Below the pieces are notes generated by a model that was given only the letters and a program-made list of their open reading frames with translations, had not been told where the DNA came from and ran no database searches. A program made the position numbers and the translations under genes. A stretch of 64,000 nt of DNA, taken from Vibrio chagasii. GTDB lineage: Bacteria > Pseudomonadota > Gammaproteobacteria > Enterobacterales > Vibrionaceae. Where the stretch lies: the NCBI RefSeq assembly GCF_024347355.1, contig NZ_AP025466.1, forward strand, positions 1,054,001-1,118,000, written 5' to 3'. Below are positions 38,505 through 47,453 of this stretch, piece after piece; the first letter of the stretch is position 1; every line of letters starts with the position of its first letter.

Positions 38505-41500
38505 ATGAGAATAATAAAAATAATTATATGTTTACTCCTTGCAGTAACATCATATGCTCGTTCAGCCACGCTTGACGTCTATCTGAAAGATGTAAGCAAA
38601 GACAATTATCAGTTCTATGCCAAGGTTATAGAATCGACCGATCGCCCCTTTGTTATGATTCATGGCGAAGTGGCAGTCCCTGTCCCAATTGGGCCTGGGT
38701 CTTCAGTACAATCCCGTACTCGATACTTGCGAGTATGGAAAGAAAATAAACATTGGAAAAGTGAACTCTTTACCAATAAAAATAAGACACGTTACAGTGA
38801 CTTCGTGAAATGGAGTCGCAGTAATAAGCTTCCTCGTAACAGTTATAGTTACGATAAAACTGCCCAGTCAATATCTTTGGCGATGGGGGCTTATAAATTT
38901 AATATAAGTAACTATAAAACATCACCTAGGGTTTCTCAGTCTTATCGTGCCGTCACATCTGGTCTTATTAGAGGGTACTTCTCTTATCCATACTCATCAT
39001 TTTCCCAATCTGACCAGGCGATTAATCTAGATTCATATGTTACCGACCAAGGTCAAGCTGGTTTGTCTCTATCAGTACCATATGAGAATAAATCGGCACG
39101 TCTTACTTTTGTCAAAAACACCCATCAGATCGAGGGAATTAAAGCTTTAGAAGCTAGCGCTTCAGTCTCGGTGACCAAAAAAGGCAGCTTAACGCAAGTG
39201 GACGTTGATCACAGCGATAAACTTGTTTCTTATTTCTTTAATACTCAGACTTGGATTGATCACAATTCTGGGGTCAAAAACCCTAATGGTTCTGGCTGGA
39301 AAAAAGCACCGTACCAAGCAGAATACTTATCAGCGATTGGTCAGTGTGAACGCCGAAAAGACGAGGTGGAGCCAACGTGCGCCCCTATTATCACGCTTGA
39401 TTATGGGCGTGATGCTAACCTAGACGCCTTCCCGCATTTGAGTGGCTGGAGAGACAGTACACAAACCGTCAAACATCATTATGAGAAAATGGGAGGAGTA
39501 CTCGCAATTATCAACAGTGATAACTTGCCACGCAATAAAACTCAATCCCAAAAATCAAATTACACCTACTCGTTAAATAGCAAGGGACAACCAACTTCTG
39601 TTCGAGAAGAAAGTACTTTTGATCCATTAGCTCGTGTCCGCACAGTAACCAGTTATCTTACTCACGGTGCATACGCAGGCTTGGCTAATAACATTACCCG
39701 TTTTGGTATGTTAGATAACGTCGAGTATCGTCTCTCCAACACAGCCACAGAATGGCATTTAACCTCCTCAGGCCATGCTCAAAAATCAAGAGTTGTTGAA
39801 TCCGTTTACGCTGAAGATGGCTCTCTCAGTCAAGAGGTAACAACAGAAAACGACTATGACGACAAAGATCGTTTAGAAAAGCGTTTAACGGTAACAAATA
39901 ACGGCGAAGGCCAACAAATAGAAGAGGAAGTTCAATACCAGTATGCGAATGACTACCTAGTAGGGAAAATTGAAAAACGATCTATTGTTAGCCCAGCCTA
40001 CGAAAATGGCGTCAGTGATCTACTGGTCAAAGAGTTCGAATATGAGTATGACAATGACAAGCTCATTGAGCAGCTGACACGTCAGGGGCGCTACGAAACA
40101 CGGGATCACGTAATACAAGATAGCCAAGACCGAGTTATCTCGAGACGCCGAACGGTTAACGGAAAGCGTGTACTCGATGAAAAAATTGTTTATCAAGGCG
40201 ACGATGTTATTCAGCGCTGTGAAAACAACCATTGTATTGATTACCAGTACCAAACAACAAGCGAGGGGCGTCTAGAAAAATCACTCATTAATGGCATCAT
40301 TTACGATGAAACCCAATATGATGATCAACATCGTATTACGAGTAAAACCGTACGAGGTATTACCAAAAAAACCCAGTATTACCCAATTGATGAAGTACCA
40401 GCGCGACTTCAGGAATGGGTAGGCGTTTGTCCTACTGATACCACGTTTGTCACCTATTACTCATTGCCGGAATCAGTGACTTGTACCACCACTCGTGGTG
40501 AATTCAATGTTAGAAAAGGGTTGAATGATCGATTCATCATCACAGGTGAAACTAGAGATAATGACAACGCGAACCTAATCACTCTTCCTCATTTTGAAGG
40601 TGAAACCGCTGTAATACACACTGTTACTGGGGATCTTGATAGACAAAATATCGAGCACGAGGTTAATGGGCAGCTCAAAAAGCGTTCAGACATTTCAAAG
40701 AATCTGACCGAAACTTATGATCAATGGGGCAATGCAGTACGTCGCTACTACGACATCACAGGCCTTTTATACCGAGTAGAGGACCACTTAGGCAACGAAG
40801 TCACCTTCACTTATAACACCGATGGTAAAATAACGTCGTCTGAACTGAACGGAAACTCAGCCACCAGAATCATACACAAGTATGACGAACGTGGTCTTAG
40901 AACCGATACTATCGATCCAACGCGTGGACATTGGCAGTACCATTACAACGTCAACAAGCAATTGGAATGGCAGCAAGACGCCAATGGGGATCGTTCTGTG
41001 TTCAGTTACGATCAATTGAATCGTATCACTCAATTGAACACCGCCAATTCAACCATCTGTTATCAATATCCAACAGAACTACCATTAGCTGAACCAAGCC
41101 AAGTCATTCAAGTGGCGGGCAACCAAGATGAATGTGTCGGTCACCCTGTTCAATACCAAGAGAACAACACCTATCAGTGGCCTAATGGCTGGCTAACCCA
41201 GCGTGATGTAACACTAGAGGATGGAAAAACACAAAGCACGTACTACGATTACGACGATAATGGGCAAGTTATCAAGGAGTCCACATCATCTAGATTGGGC
41301 AACAGTTTTGCTATCGAAACCGCCTTTAAAAATGGCGCGGCGTATAAATGGAGTAACGCTGAAACAGGCTTAGTATACAAAGAGATCTTGTCAGAAGATG
41401 CGCAACAAAGACCGACTCACGTAAGGTTTGGTAACGGTATAGAGGAGTTTTACCAATATGACCGTGTATCAGGCCAAGTCACGCAGCAATCTGCAGCACG

Positions 41501-44108
41501 AAACGGTTTATTGGTTTATCAGTTTGATTATCAATATGATCTCGACGATAGGTTAATCCATAGGCTACGTCATTTTTACTATAAAAACCGCAGTGAAACT
41601 TCATTTGAGGATGAGTACGGATATGACGATAACGGGCGTTTAGCTTCACATGAAATAAAGCAATTTTGTATCAATGGCATATGCCAAAATATTGATGCAG
41701 GTAACTATATTTCAGCTGTCGCAGAGTACGAATACGACCAATATGGCAACATTACCTACAAAAAAGGGGTTGGCCAGTATTACTACGAATCAGACGATCC
41801 GTTCAAGTTAACACGCCTTGAAGAAGAAAACGGTGAAAATCGCGATTTTAGTTATGACTTAAACGGTAACTTACTAACTGATGGTGTTCGAGAGTTCGAA
41901 TATCAAAACAACCGCTTGGTGCATGTCGCGAGCCATGACTCACAAGACAACAATGTTGTCGATCGTGATGAAACGCGTTTCACTTATGGCCCTGATGGTC
42001 AACAAATCGTTCGTACCGACAAACGCTTTGATATTGCAACATTGGAATGGACGACAACAAAAACGCTATCAACGGGGGCGTACAGCTATACCCAGAAGGA
42101 TGGGGAATTTAGCGCACAAGAAAGTTTTGGTGGCAATGGTTTTTCGGTAAGTTGCAACGAGTCACTGTGCGGCACGGCCTACTCTCATACTGATCGCTTA
42201 GGCCAACGAATTATGGTCACAGGTTCTGAAGGCGATATCACCTCTCAGACCTTTACAGACCCGTTTGGTGCCACGCACAACATACTATTACCTGAAATGG
42301 ATGACGCTTTTGCCGTGTCAACTGCCTATAGTTCAATGTTCGGACATGTGGGCGTGGCAGGCTTTGACCTTATCCATATGAAAGGAAGAGTCTATGACCC
42401 ATACCTTGCTAGGTTCATTCAAGCTGACCCATTTGTAAAAGGGCAAGAGTCTGTTCCGAATTACAATCGCTACAGTTTCAAGCAGAACGATCCACTAAAT
42501 ACCCTAGACCCTAGTGGTTATTGGAGCCTAAAAAAGAAATGGAAAAAAGTAAGAAGGAAAGTCAAAAAGGTCTTCAAACGAGCAGAAAGCAAGATCAGGA
42601 ATGAAGCCAAGCGCGCAGAGAGTAGAGTTCGAAATGAAGCGAAACGTGCTGAGAGCCGAATTAGAAAAGAAGCGAAAAGAGTTGAGAGCCAAATACGCAA
42701 CGAAGCTAAGCGTGCTGAAAGCAACGTTCGTAATGAAGTGAAGCGTGTTGAAAGTCGGGTCCGAAACGAAGCAAAACGGATAGAAAGTCAAATACGTCAC
42801 GAAAGCAAACGTTTTGAGCGAAGAATCCGCCATGAAGTAGGACGCTGGGAATCAGATGTTCGCCATGGTGTCAAAATCGTCGGCATGATGATCAAAGAAA
42901 ATCCGGAAATGGTGATTGCCATGCTGGCTGCGGCCTGGGTTGTTGGGCCAGCGGCACTTTATTATTTTCAAACCACTATGCCTGCACTGCTGGGGACCAC
43001 AGGAGCTGTTGCTGGTTCACTATCGGCAGTAATGACGCAAACTATCGCAGCTATGGCCGCAGGTGCCGTTACAGGTGGCGCAACTCACCTCATCGCCAAT
43101 AAGGGAAGCTTAAAAGGTATCGAAAAATCGATATTAATGGGGGCGGTAACAGGCGGCATCGCAAATGGTATAGCTCACGGCATCATGGAAAGTCAATTTA
43201 TGGTTGACTTACTAGGTAACAATACGTTGCTGCAAAGTGCTACGAACATCGGTTTAAAGAGTGCGATGTTTGCGAGCGCCGATAACCTGATTTACCACCG
43301 AGATTTTTCTGATGCTCTGTTAGCCAACATATTGATGACCGCTACTAATAGCCAAATTGGTCAGCACATGTCGGATTTCAGCACCACGCTTCAGAGCTTT
43401 GTTGCGGCTGTAGCCGGTGGTATTATTACCACTGAGATCTATGGTGGTGATTTTGCGACAAATGTCGCTTCAGGGTTTATCCGTTCCTATATTGATTACA
43501 CCAGTAATGAGTTAGGCGGTAACCTATTCGACGGTGATATCGTCGAAGCTTTAGAACTGACCATGGATTTCATTCCGGTTGTCAGTAATCTTAAAGCAGC
43601 GTACGAAAGTACGATGGGCACCACGATTTTTAGCCATAATGAGCTAACGGGGGGGGAACGTGGGCTAATTGCGGCGGCGATTTTCCTTGGACCTGCGGCG
43701 AAAGTGGCAATTCGTGGCACTCAATTTACTAAAGCCACTTTAAAGCATAGTGACGACATACTGGGGTCACTATCTCATGTTACAAAGAGTGCACCTTCTG
43801 GAGCTAAAAATCCTGCAACAGCAGCGTTATTAAAACGTCAGTTATCAGCAGAGCAGATTGCAAAAGGACATGCGTTCGAGAAACATGTATTGCAACAAGG
43901 ACAATTTCCTTTTATCAAAACAAAGAAGCAGTTTGCAGAACATATAGAAAGCGTAATGGCTAACCCAACGCACTCAAAGAAACTGGGTGCTGGTCGTCAT
44001 GCATATTACGATGATAAAACCAGTACATTCATTGTTACTAACCCTAGAGATCCTGATGGTGGAACAGCATTCCAGGAGTCCCTGAAGTATTTCAATAATC
44101 AAAACTAA
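38505..44108 (+). CDS. Exported Rhs/YD-repeat polymorphic toxin
   Basis: 1867 residues. A Sec signal peptide (MRIIKIIICLLLAVTSYARS) is unusual for T6SS Rhs proteins and more like secreted wall- or envelope-associated Rhs toxins. YD repeats fill residues ~400-1280 (for example TYDQWGNAVRRYYDITG, FSYDQLNRITQLN). The Rhs core ends near 1335 (GRVYDPYLARFIQADPFV, NRYSFKQNDPLNTLDPSGYW). Then come nine charged 11-residue repeats, a glycine/alanine-rich hydrophobic region (~1465-1630), and a variable tail from ~1770. The tail (AKGHAFEKHV, GAGRHAYYDD, NPRDPDGGTAF) resembles CdiA/Rhs nuclease tails of the BECR RNase type; this is tentative. The immunity candidate starts 29 bases downstream. Confidence 0.85.
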   Translation: MRIIKIIICLLLAVTSYARSATLDVYLKDVSKDNYQFYAKVIESTDRPFVMIHGEVAVPVPIGPGSSVQSRTRYLRVWKENKHWKSELFTNKNKTRYSDFVKWSRSNKLPRNSYSYDKTAQSISLAMGAYKFNISNYKTSPRVSQSYRAVTSGLIRGYFSYPYSSFSQSDQAINLDSYVTDQGQAGLSLSVPYENKSARLTFVKNTHQIEGIKALEASASVSVTKKGSLTQVDVDHSDKLVSYFFNTQTWIDHNSGVKNPNGSGWKKAPYQAEYLSAIGQCERRKDEVEPTCAPIITLDYGRDANLDAFPHLSGWRDSTQTVKHHYEKMGGVLAIINSDNLPRNKTQSQKSNYTYSLNSKGQPTSVREESTFDPLARVRTVTSYLTHGAYAGLANNITRFGMLDNVEYRLSNTATEWHLTSSGHAQKSRVVESVYAEDGSLSQEVTTENDYDDKDRLEKRLTVTNNGEGQQIEEEVQYQYANDYLVGKIEKRSIVSPAYENGVSDLLVKEFEYEYDNDKLIEQLTRQGRYETRDHVIQDSQDRVISRRRTVNGKRVLDEKIVYQGDDVIQRCENNHCIDYQYQTTSEGRLEKSLINGIIYDETQYDDQHRITSKTVRGITKKTQYYPIDEVPARLQEWVGVCPTDTTFVTYYSLPESVTCTTTRGEFNVRKGLNDRFIITGETRDNDNANLITLPHFEGETAVIHTVTGDLDRQNIEHEVNGQLKKRSDISKNLTETYDQWGNAVRRYYDITGLLYRVEDHLGNEVTFTYNTDGKITSSELNGNSATRIIHKYDERGLRTDTIDPTRGHWQYHYNVNKQLEWQQDANGDRSVFSYDQLNRITQLNTANSTICYQYPTELPLAEPSQVIQVAGNQDECVGHPVQYQENNTYQWPNGWLTQRDVTLEDGKTQSTYYDYDDNGQVIKESTSSRLGNSFAIETAFKNGAAYKWSNAETGLVYKEILSEDAQQRPTHVRFGNGIEEFYQYDRVSGQVTQQSAARNGLLVYQFDYQYDLDDRLIHRLRHFYYKNRSETSFEDEYGYDDNGRLASHEIKQFCINGICQNIDAGNYISAVAEYEYDQYGNITYKKGVGQYYYESDDPFKLTRLEEENGENRDFSYDLNGNLLTDGVREFEYQNNRLVHVASHDSQDNNVVDRDETRFTYGPDGQQIVRTDKRFDIATLEWTTTKTLSTGAYSYTQKDGEFSAQESFGGNGFSVSCNESLCGTAYSHTDRLGQRIMVTGSEGDITSQTFTDPFGATHNILLPEMDDAFAVSTAYSSMFGHVGVAGFDLIHMKGRVYDPYLARFIQADPFVKGQESVPNYNRYSFKQNDPLNTLDPSGYWSLKKKWKKVRRKVKKVFKRAESKIRNEAKRAESRVRNEAKRAESRIRKEAKRVESQIRNEAKRAESNVRNEVKRVESRVRNEAKRIESQIRHESKRFERRIRHEVGRWESDVRHGVKIVGMMIKENPEMVIAMLAAAWVVGPAALYYFQTTMPALLGTTGAVAGSLSAVMTQTIAAMAAGAVTGGATHLIANKGSLKGIEKSILMGAVTGGIANGIAHGIMESQFMVDLLGNNTLLQSATNIGLKSAMFASADNLIYHRDFSDALLANILMTATNSQIGQHMSDFSTTLQSFVAAVAGGIITTEIYGGDFATNVASGFIRSYIDYTSNELGGNLFDGDIVEALELTMDFIPVVSNLKAAYESTMGTTIFSHNELTGGERGLIAAAIFLGPAAKVAIRGTQFTKATLKHSDDILGSLSHVTKSAPSGAKNPATAALLKRQLSAEQIAKGHAFEKHVLQQGQFPFIKTKKQFAEHIESVMANPTHSKKLGAGRHAYYDDKTSTFIVTNPRDPDGGTAFQESLKYFNNQN
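42576..42872 (+). repeat. Nine 33-bp units encoding hendecad coiled-coil repeats in the Rhs protein
   Basis: Units of the form KRAESRVRNEA repeat nine times without a break directly after the Rhs core. The 11-residue period suits a straight right-handed coiled coil; Arg/Glu alternation makes it a charged stalk. DNA identity between units is partial, so the array is not brand new. Confidence 0.9.
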
Positions 44109-44137
44109 ATATAGTTTTTCAAGTGAGGATTGTATAA

Positions 44138-44434
44138 GTGAGCAACATTGAAGAAGTAATCAAAACCGCATTGACTCAGCTTGAAGAGTCCGGCGATATA
44201 GTGATTACAGCTTCTTCGCCAGAGCCAATAGCCGAAAAAATGATTGGCTCTCTAGGAAGCAGTTTAGGAGCTTTACTAGACGGTGAGGAATATAGAGCTG
44301 TAACTAATTCATTGAATGCGCTTGTTAACGACGTAAAAGTCGATGACAGAGATTTTCAGACTATTATTGGTTTAGATAAAAGTGAGCTGGGAGAAGTACT
44401 TGATAAATTAATCAAGCATATGCCTCCACTATAA
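44138..44434 (+). CDS. Candidate immunity protein for the Rhs toxin
   Basis: 98 residues, acidic, no signal peptide, no recognised family. Start is GTG at 44138, chosen because GTGAGGAT lies 8 bases upstream. The position, immediately after a polymorphic toxin's variable tail, is the standard location of a cognate immunity gene. Segments ALTQLEESGDIVI and LDKSELGEVLDKLIKHMPP suggest helices. It would act in the cytoplasm to bind the nuclease tail. Confidence 0.7.
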   Translation: MSNIEEVIKTALTQLEESGDIVITASSPEPIAEKMIGSLGSSLGALLDGEEYRAVTNSLNALVNDVKVDDRDFQTIIGLDKSELGEVLDKLIKHMPPL

Positions 44435-44459
44435 CTTCCCAAATCCTAATGCACCAAAG

Positions 44460-44496
44460 GGCTCTGTCGCAAATTCTGGAAAGACGTGGCAGAGCC
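44460..44496. terminator. Hairpin after the immunity gene
   Basis: GGCTCTG pairs with CAGAGCC across 23 bases. The first arm runs into GTCGCAAA, resembling an IS6-family end, so it may be an IS end remnant rather than a native terminator. Confidence 0.35.
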
Positions 44497-44533
44497 ATTC
44501 CCTAGACCCAATTATCCTGCTCGTACATAAAAC

Positions 44534-44787
44534 GGTTCCGTCGCAAAGTTTGAGCTTTAGAATTAAACTTTGCTTAATTTCTATTCATGAGACTGATCCT
44601 TAATGTTTAATGGCTGCTACTTTTCCTCGGAAGTTATTCTCGAAACTATCCGCTATTACCTTGCATACAAACTCAGCTATCGTGACATTTAAGATATACG
44701 ATTAGAGCGTGGTGTCGTTGTGGATCATGCCACTACCAATCGTTGGTTTATCAAATTTGCATCATTATTAGAGCATAAAGCGAGGGG
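44534..44787 (+). mobile_element. IS6-family insertion sequence remnant (left end and transposase N-terminus)
   Basis: It begins with a terminal-repeat-like GGTTCCGTCGCAAAG. From ~44606 the frame reads FNGCYFSSEVILETIRYYLA, then YKLSYRDI, a stop, and RLERGVVVDHATTNRWFIKF, the characteristic N-terminal HTH region of IS6/IS26-type transposases. It breaks off near 44787. The in-frame stop and missing catalytic domain make it inactive. Confidence 0.75.
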
Positions 44788-44869
44788 CTTTGTTTCCTTA
44801 CTCAACTCACTCTGTCTTTTAATATCATTAGGCGACTTGGTAGCTTTAGGGCATACCAATCTGGGTAAA

Positions 44870-45150
44870 TCAATTCAATATTGATGCCGCTAGTATCATT
44901 TCCTGTTGTTGATTATTAAAGTCTCTACTGTGTAATTTGGGGCCTATCATTGGTTTGTAACGTTGCATCGCATTCTCTGACTCATTCCGTCTTCAATACT
45001 GCTTTTTTTTTACCAGCGTACAGGACCTGAGGAGGAATACGCCACCAAATTACTCATTCTTTTAGGGTTATGAGCGTCGTCTGCATACAGATTTTCTTTA
45101 GGAGGAATGGCTGGTTCACTCTCTGAAAATTTGCTCGTTAAGACATCATC
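44870..45150 (-). pseudogene. IS5-family transposase C-terminal remnant
   Basis: On the minus strand AIPPKENLYADD and, after a disruption, RRNESENAMQRYKPMIGPK then SRDFNNQQQEMI, ending at a stop at 44870. This matches the end of IS5-group transposases (IPPR...ENAMxRYK with the catalytic Glu). The N-terminal part of a related gene lies at 45446-45822, separated by unrelated fragments. Confidence 0.65.
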
Positions 45151-45153
45151 GAT

Positions 45154-45240
45154 ATCGAAATCTTCCGTCTCAAAGAAAGAAAAGTCGGTCATACCAATAT
45201 TGTGGCACTACAAAACGAGATAAATGTTGAATCCTTTACA
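45154..45240 (-). pseudogene. Duplicate 5' fragment of the 81-residue gene at 47185-47430
   Basis: The segment encodes MTDFSFFETEDFD, as in the intact gene, and nearly identical bases continue through the start region, where ATG has become ATT. It is fused to the IS5 remnant and cannot make the normal protein. Confidence 0.75.
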
Positions 45241-45338
45241 CTTAGCTAGGGTCTATTGAACTTTCGAGCAGTTCTAAAAGCAAGCCTAAGGTTACAGCAT
45301 AAATAGCGAACCGAAAACTTAAGCCCCTTGCTGATTCG

Positions 45339-45450
45339 TTAGTCATCAAACATCATGTTGATAGCCGCACCCAGCAGGATAAGCCCAATAATTGGCCCCA
45401 TTACCGCCAGTGGTGCACGTTCAATGTATGGCAAGTTCTCTGCAATCATA
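45339..45450 (-). pseudogene. C-terminal fragment of a membrane protein
   Basis: The minus strand reads MIAENLPYIERAPLAVMGPI followed by IGLILLGAAINMMFDD and a stop. One hydrophobic segment. Its parent gene is absent, and I do not recognise it. It lies between the two halves of the IS5 wreck. Confidence 0.45.
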
Positions 45451-45822
45451 AACACCATTCCGGAATTGGTGGTTTTGTCCCTACTCCTTCATCGGGTTTG
45501 TTTGTTTTTTTGAATTTCGGTGCCTTAGCTCCAAGCTTAGAGAGACGCTTTGATAGACACGAAAAGTCAGGACAAGAGAAGTTTGTGTAGCCCATTTCCT
45601 TTAGAAGGCTATCGATAAAGCCTTGAGGCTGACGAAGGTGATGACCCTGTGCCCTCATAAGAACGTTGCTCGGTTTGCCAGTTCTCTAGGATGTCGTCAG
45701 TAACCATATATCAATGCATCTACGATCTCGCAGACTTTGGTTGTATTCAGCATAATTGGTTTGCCGATAGATAGGCTTTTTGAAGTGATGGCGTCTGGAT
45801 TCGTTGTATTTGTAAAGCATGA
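45446..45822 (-). pseudogene. IS5-family transposase N-terminal remnant
   Basis: The frame starts MLYKYNESRRHHFKKPIYRQ, continues TNYAEYNQSLRDRR, hits a TAG near 45690, then resumes as HHLRQPQGFIDSLLKEMG and NFSCPDFSCLSKRL, typical of IS5-group transposases (LRQTQGFIxSL, CPxYSxLSRR). It ends before the catalytic residues. It lies upstream of the C-terminal remnant at 44870. Confidence 0.75.
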
Positions 45823-46090
45823 GTTTTGAGCTAGACACAAAGCTAGATGGTAAGGATAAAGAAAGACAAGCTCAAATCAAAATTGATGCTTTAATGAGCG
45901 CTTCAACAAAGCCGCTTCGTGTTTGGAAAACAGTGGATACGAGCGCTCACAATCACAGAAATACGAAATAAACATAGGATCCTATTAACATATACAACTA
46001 CGCACCCATTAATGTATTCACCTATGGATGATAAATGTTATCATTCAAAGTCACACATTCTGAGTAACTTTGTAAATTATAGGAGTAAGT

Positions 46091-46426
46091 ATGAAGGCTA
46101 GGTTGTCTTTGTCGTTGTTGGGCATTTTATGTTCACCAAGTTTAGTTGCTAGCGAAAGTAATGGTAAAGTAATAGATTATTGGATTCATAATACACATGA
46201 CAGTTTTGCATTTAGCGTTGAAAACCAGACAGGAAGACCTAGTTGTGCCACGTATGGAAATCCTACTGGAAGATATGTTGTAGACACACGTACACAATCA
46301 GGGAAGCTAGTTGTTTCTGCAGTTATGGCAGCGAAAGCAAGCGGTGCAAACATATCAGCAGTGGGTCAAGGTAAGTGCGATTACTATATAGATTCGGAAG
46401 ATCTTCTGTATCTCAGGGCTTATTGA
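46091..46426 (+). CDS. Small secreted protein, SALLAA family, member 3
   Basis: 111 residues with a signal peptide (MKARLSLSLLGILCSPSLVA). Mature features: a cysteine (RPSCATYG), VVSAVMAAKASGANISA and a late cysteine (GKCDYYI). The spacing matches the members at 37257, 38037 and 63603. AGGAG lies 6 bases upstream. It sits alone between IS5 and IS6 remnants. Function unknown; probably secreted or periplasmic with one disulfide. Confidence 0.75.
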   Translation: MKARLSLSLLGILCSPSLVASESNGKVIDYWIHNTHDSFAFSVENQTGRPSCATYGNPTGRYVVDTRTQSGKLVVSAVMAAKASGANISAVGQGKCDYYIDSEDLLYLRAY

Positions 46427-46459
46427 TTATTAGATAGACAGGATTGTTAGAAAAAAGGA

Positions 46460-46545
46460 GGCTGTCGCAAACTTTGAGCCTTTTAGTTAAGAATTGCTTC
46501 ATTTCCACTCATTATACTGATTCTTGATGCTCAAGTCTGGGCCTA
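46460..46545 (+). mobile_element. Second IS6-family end remnant
   Basis: GGCTGTCGCAAACTTTGAGC and the following ~65 bases parallel 44534-44610 (shared CATT.ATACTGAT.CTT pattern), so this is the left end of a related IS with no transposase sequence left. Confidence 0.6.
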
Positions 46546-46625
46546 AGTTTGGTATAGGGATGGGCTGTGGGGTTTTAAGAGAGCACTTCGATGCATTTGA
46601 TGAAAATTTATTAGATCCAAATTGA
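46545..46625 (+). pseudogene. 3' end of an unidentified gene
   Basis: An open frame reads KFGIGMGCGVLREHFDAFDE then NLLDPN and a stop at 46623, followed directly by a terminator. It looks like the tail of a gene cut by the IS at its left. Family not recognised. Confidence 0.35.
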
Positions 46626-46633
46626 GTAATACC

Positions 46634-46654
46634 AAAGCCCTTCGGGGCTTTTTA
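46634..46654 (+). terminator. Intrinsic terminator with TTCG loop
   Basis: AAAGCCC-TTCG-GGGCTTT followed by TTT; presumably the native terminator of the truncated gene before it. Confidence 0.8.
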
Positions 46655-46729
46655 ACTTGCAACTTGTTGGATCACCGCAGCTAAAATTTCCATCTCAAAC
46701 TCGAGATGCTCTGCTTACCCATAACGAAA

Positions 46730-46752
46730 AAGGTTGCCTGAACGGCAACCTT
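46730..46752 (-). terminator. Terminator of the small secreted-peptide gene
   Basis: A perfect 9-bp stem (AAGGTTGCC / GGCAACCTT) with a 5-base loop and, on the minus strand, a T tract, 12 bases after the stop of the gene at 46765. Confidence 0.85.
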
Positions 46753-46764
46753 CTGTGGCTCTAG

Positions 46765-46914
46765 TTAAAGCTCCCTCATGATGATTTGACAATATATGTC
46801 GTTTTCTGGGCAAAAACTTAACGAATTGTTCATCTCGTTGTTGAGTTCTTGAGCGTGACTGGTAGAAGCCAACATGAGTTGTATCAGTGCGGCCAAAATG
46901 GTTGTTTTCTTCAT
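46765..46914 (-). CDS. Small secreted peptide
   Basis: 49 residues from the ATG at 46914 (a longer frame to 47016 lacks signal-peptide form). A signal peptide (MKKTTILAALIQLMLASTSH, cleavage near AQ) leaves a mature peptide of about 26 residues, LNNEMNNSLSFCPENDIYCQ then IIMREL, with two cysteines. The strong terminator right behind it supports a real transcript. Function unknown; a disulfide-closed secreted peptide or small toxin/signal is possible. Confidence 0.55.
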   Translation of the reverse strand: MKKTTILAALIQLMLASTSHAQELNNEMNNSLSFCPENDIYCQIIMREL

Positions 46915-47184
46915 TACTGTTTTTCCCAATGTATACTGAAATAGAGAGCCCTTAAAATTTAAGTATATTAAAGCTGGCTCACTCCGAAGAACCATACTAT
47001 TCAGAACTTTAAACATGAATGCCCATTTCTTAAAAAAGACAATGGAAGACTCAAAGCCGCATGAACTTTCTTTGAATAATGACTACCAGTCCGAACCAAG
47101 CTAAGTTTAGTGATAAGCGATATTAAGGATTTTCAATATGTTACAATGCACTTTGTTTAAACGAGACCATACTCATCGCTATGG

Positions 47185-47430
47185 TTACGCACTAATGAGT
47201 GTCGCTAACTCTTGCGCAGAATAGTGCTCAGCCTCTTGACCTCTGCTGACCAAATCAATCACTTGAAGTTCACTCATATCACCAAACTCTTTGGCCAAGT
47301 AATCACGAAACGCTTTTTCGTTCGGCCATTTTCCTCGCACGATATAACCCTCTTCTTTGTCGAAATCTTCCGTTTCAAAGAAAGAAAAATCAGTCATACC
47401 AATATTGTGACAATACAAAACGAGATACAT
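47185..47430 (-). CDS. Small protein of unknown function
   Basis: 81 residues. The start at 47430 has GAGGAG 5 bases upstream. Sequence: MYLVLYCHNIGMTDFSFFET, then acidic and helical parts (KAFRDYLAKEFGDMSELQVI). No signal peptide, no recognised domain. A mutated copy of its 5' end lies at 45154-45240. It lies 23 bases downstream of the AraC-type gene on the same strand and could be cotranscribed with it. Confidence 0.6.
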   Translation of the reverse strand: MYLVLYCHNIGMTDFSFFETEDFDKEEGYIVRGKWPNEKAFRDYLAKEFGDMSELQVIDLVSRGQEAEHYSAQELATLISA

Positions 47431-47453
47431 GTTTACTCCTCAAAATGGGTGGA

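Noticed and set aside
42518..42833. Two antisense ORFs opposite the hendecad repeats
   Set aside because: Their repetitive sequences (SARLASF..., NTLHFITNVAF...) are only the complement of the 33-bp units coding KRxESxxRNEx; no ribosome sites or families.
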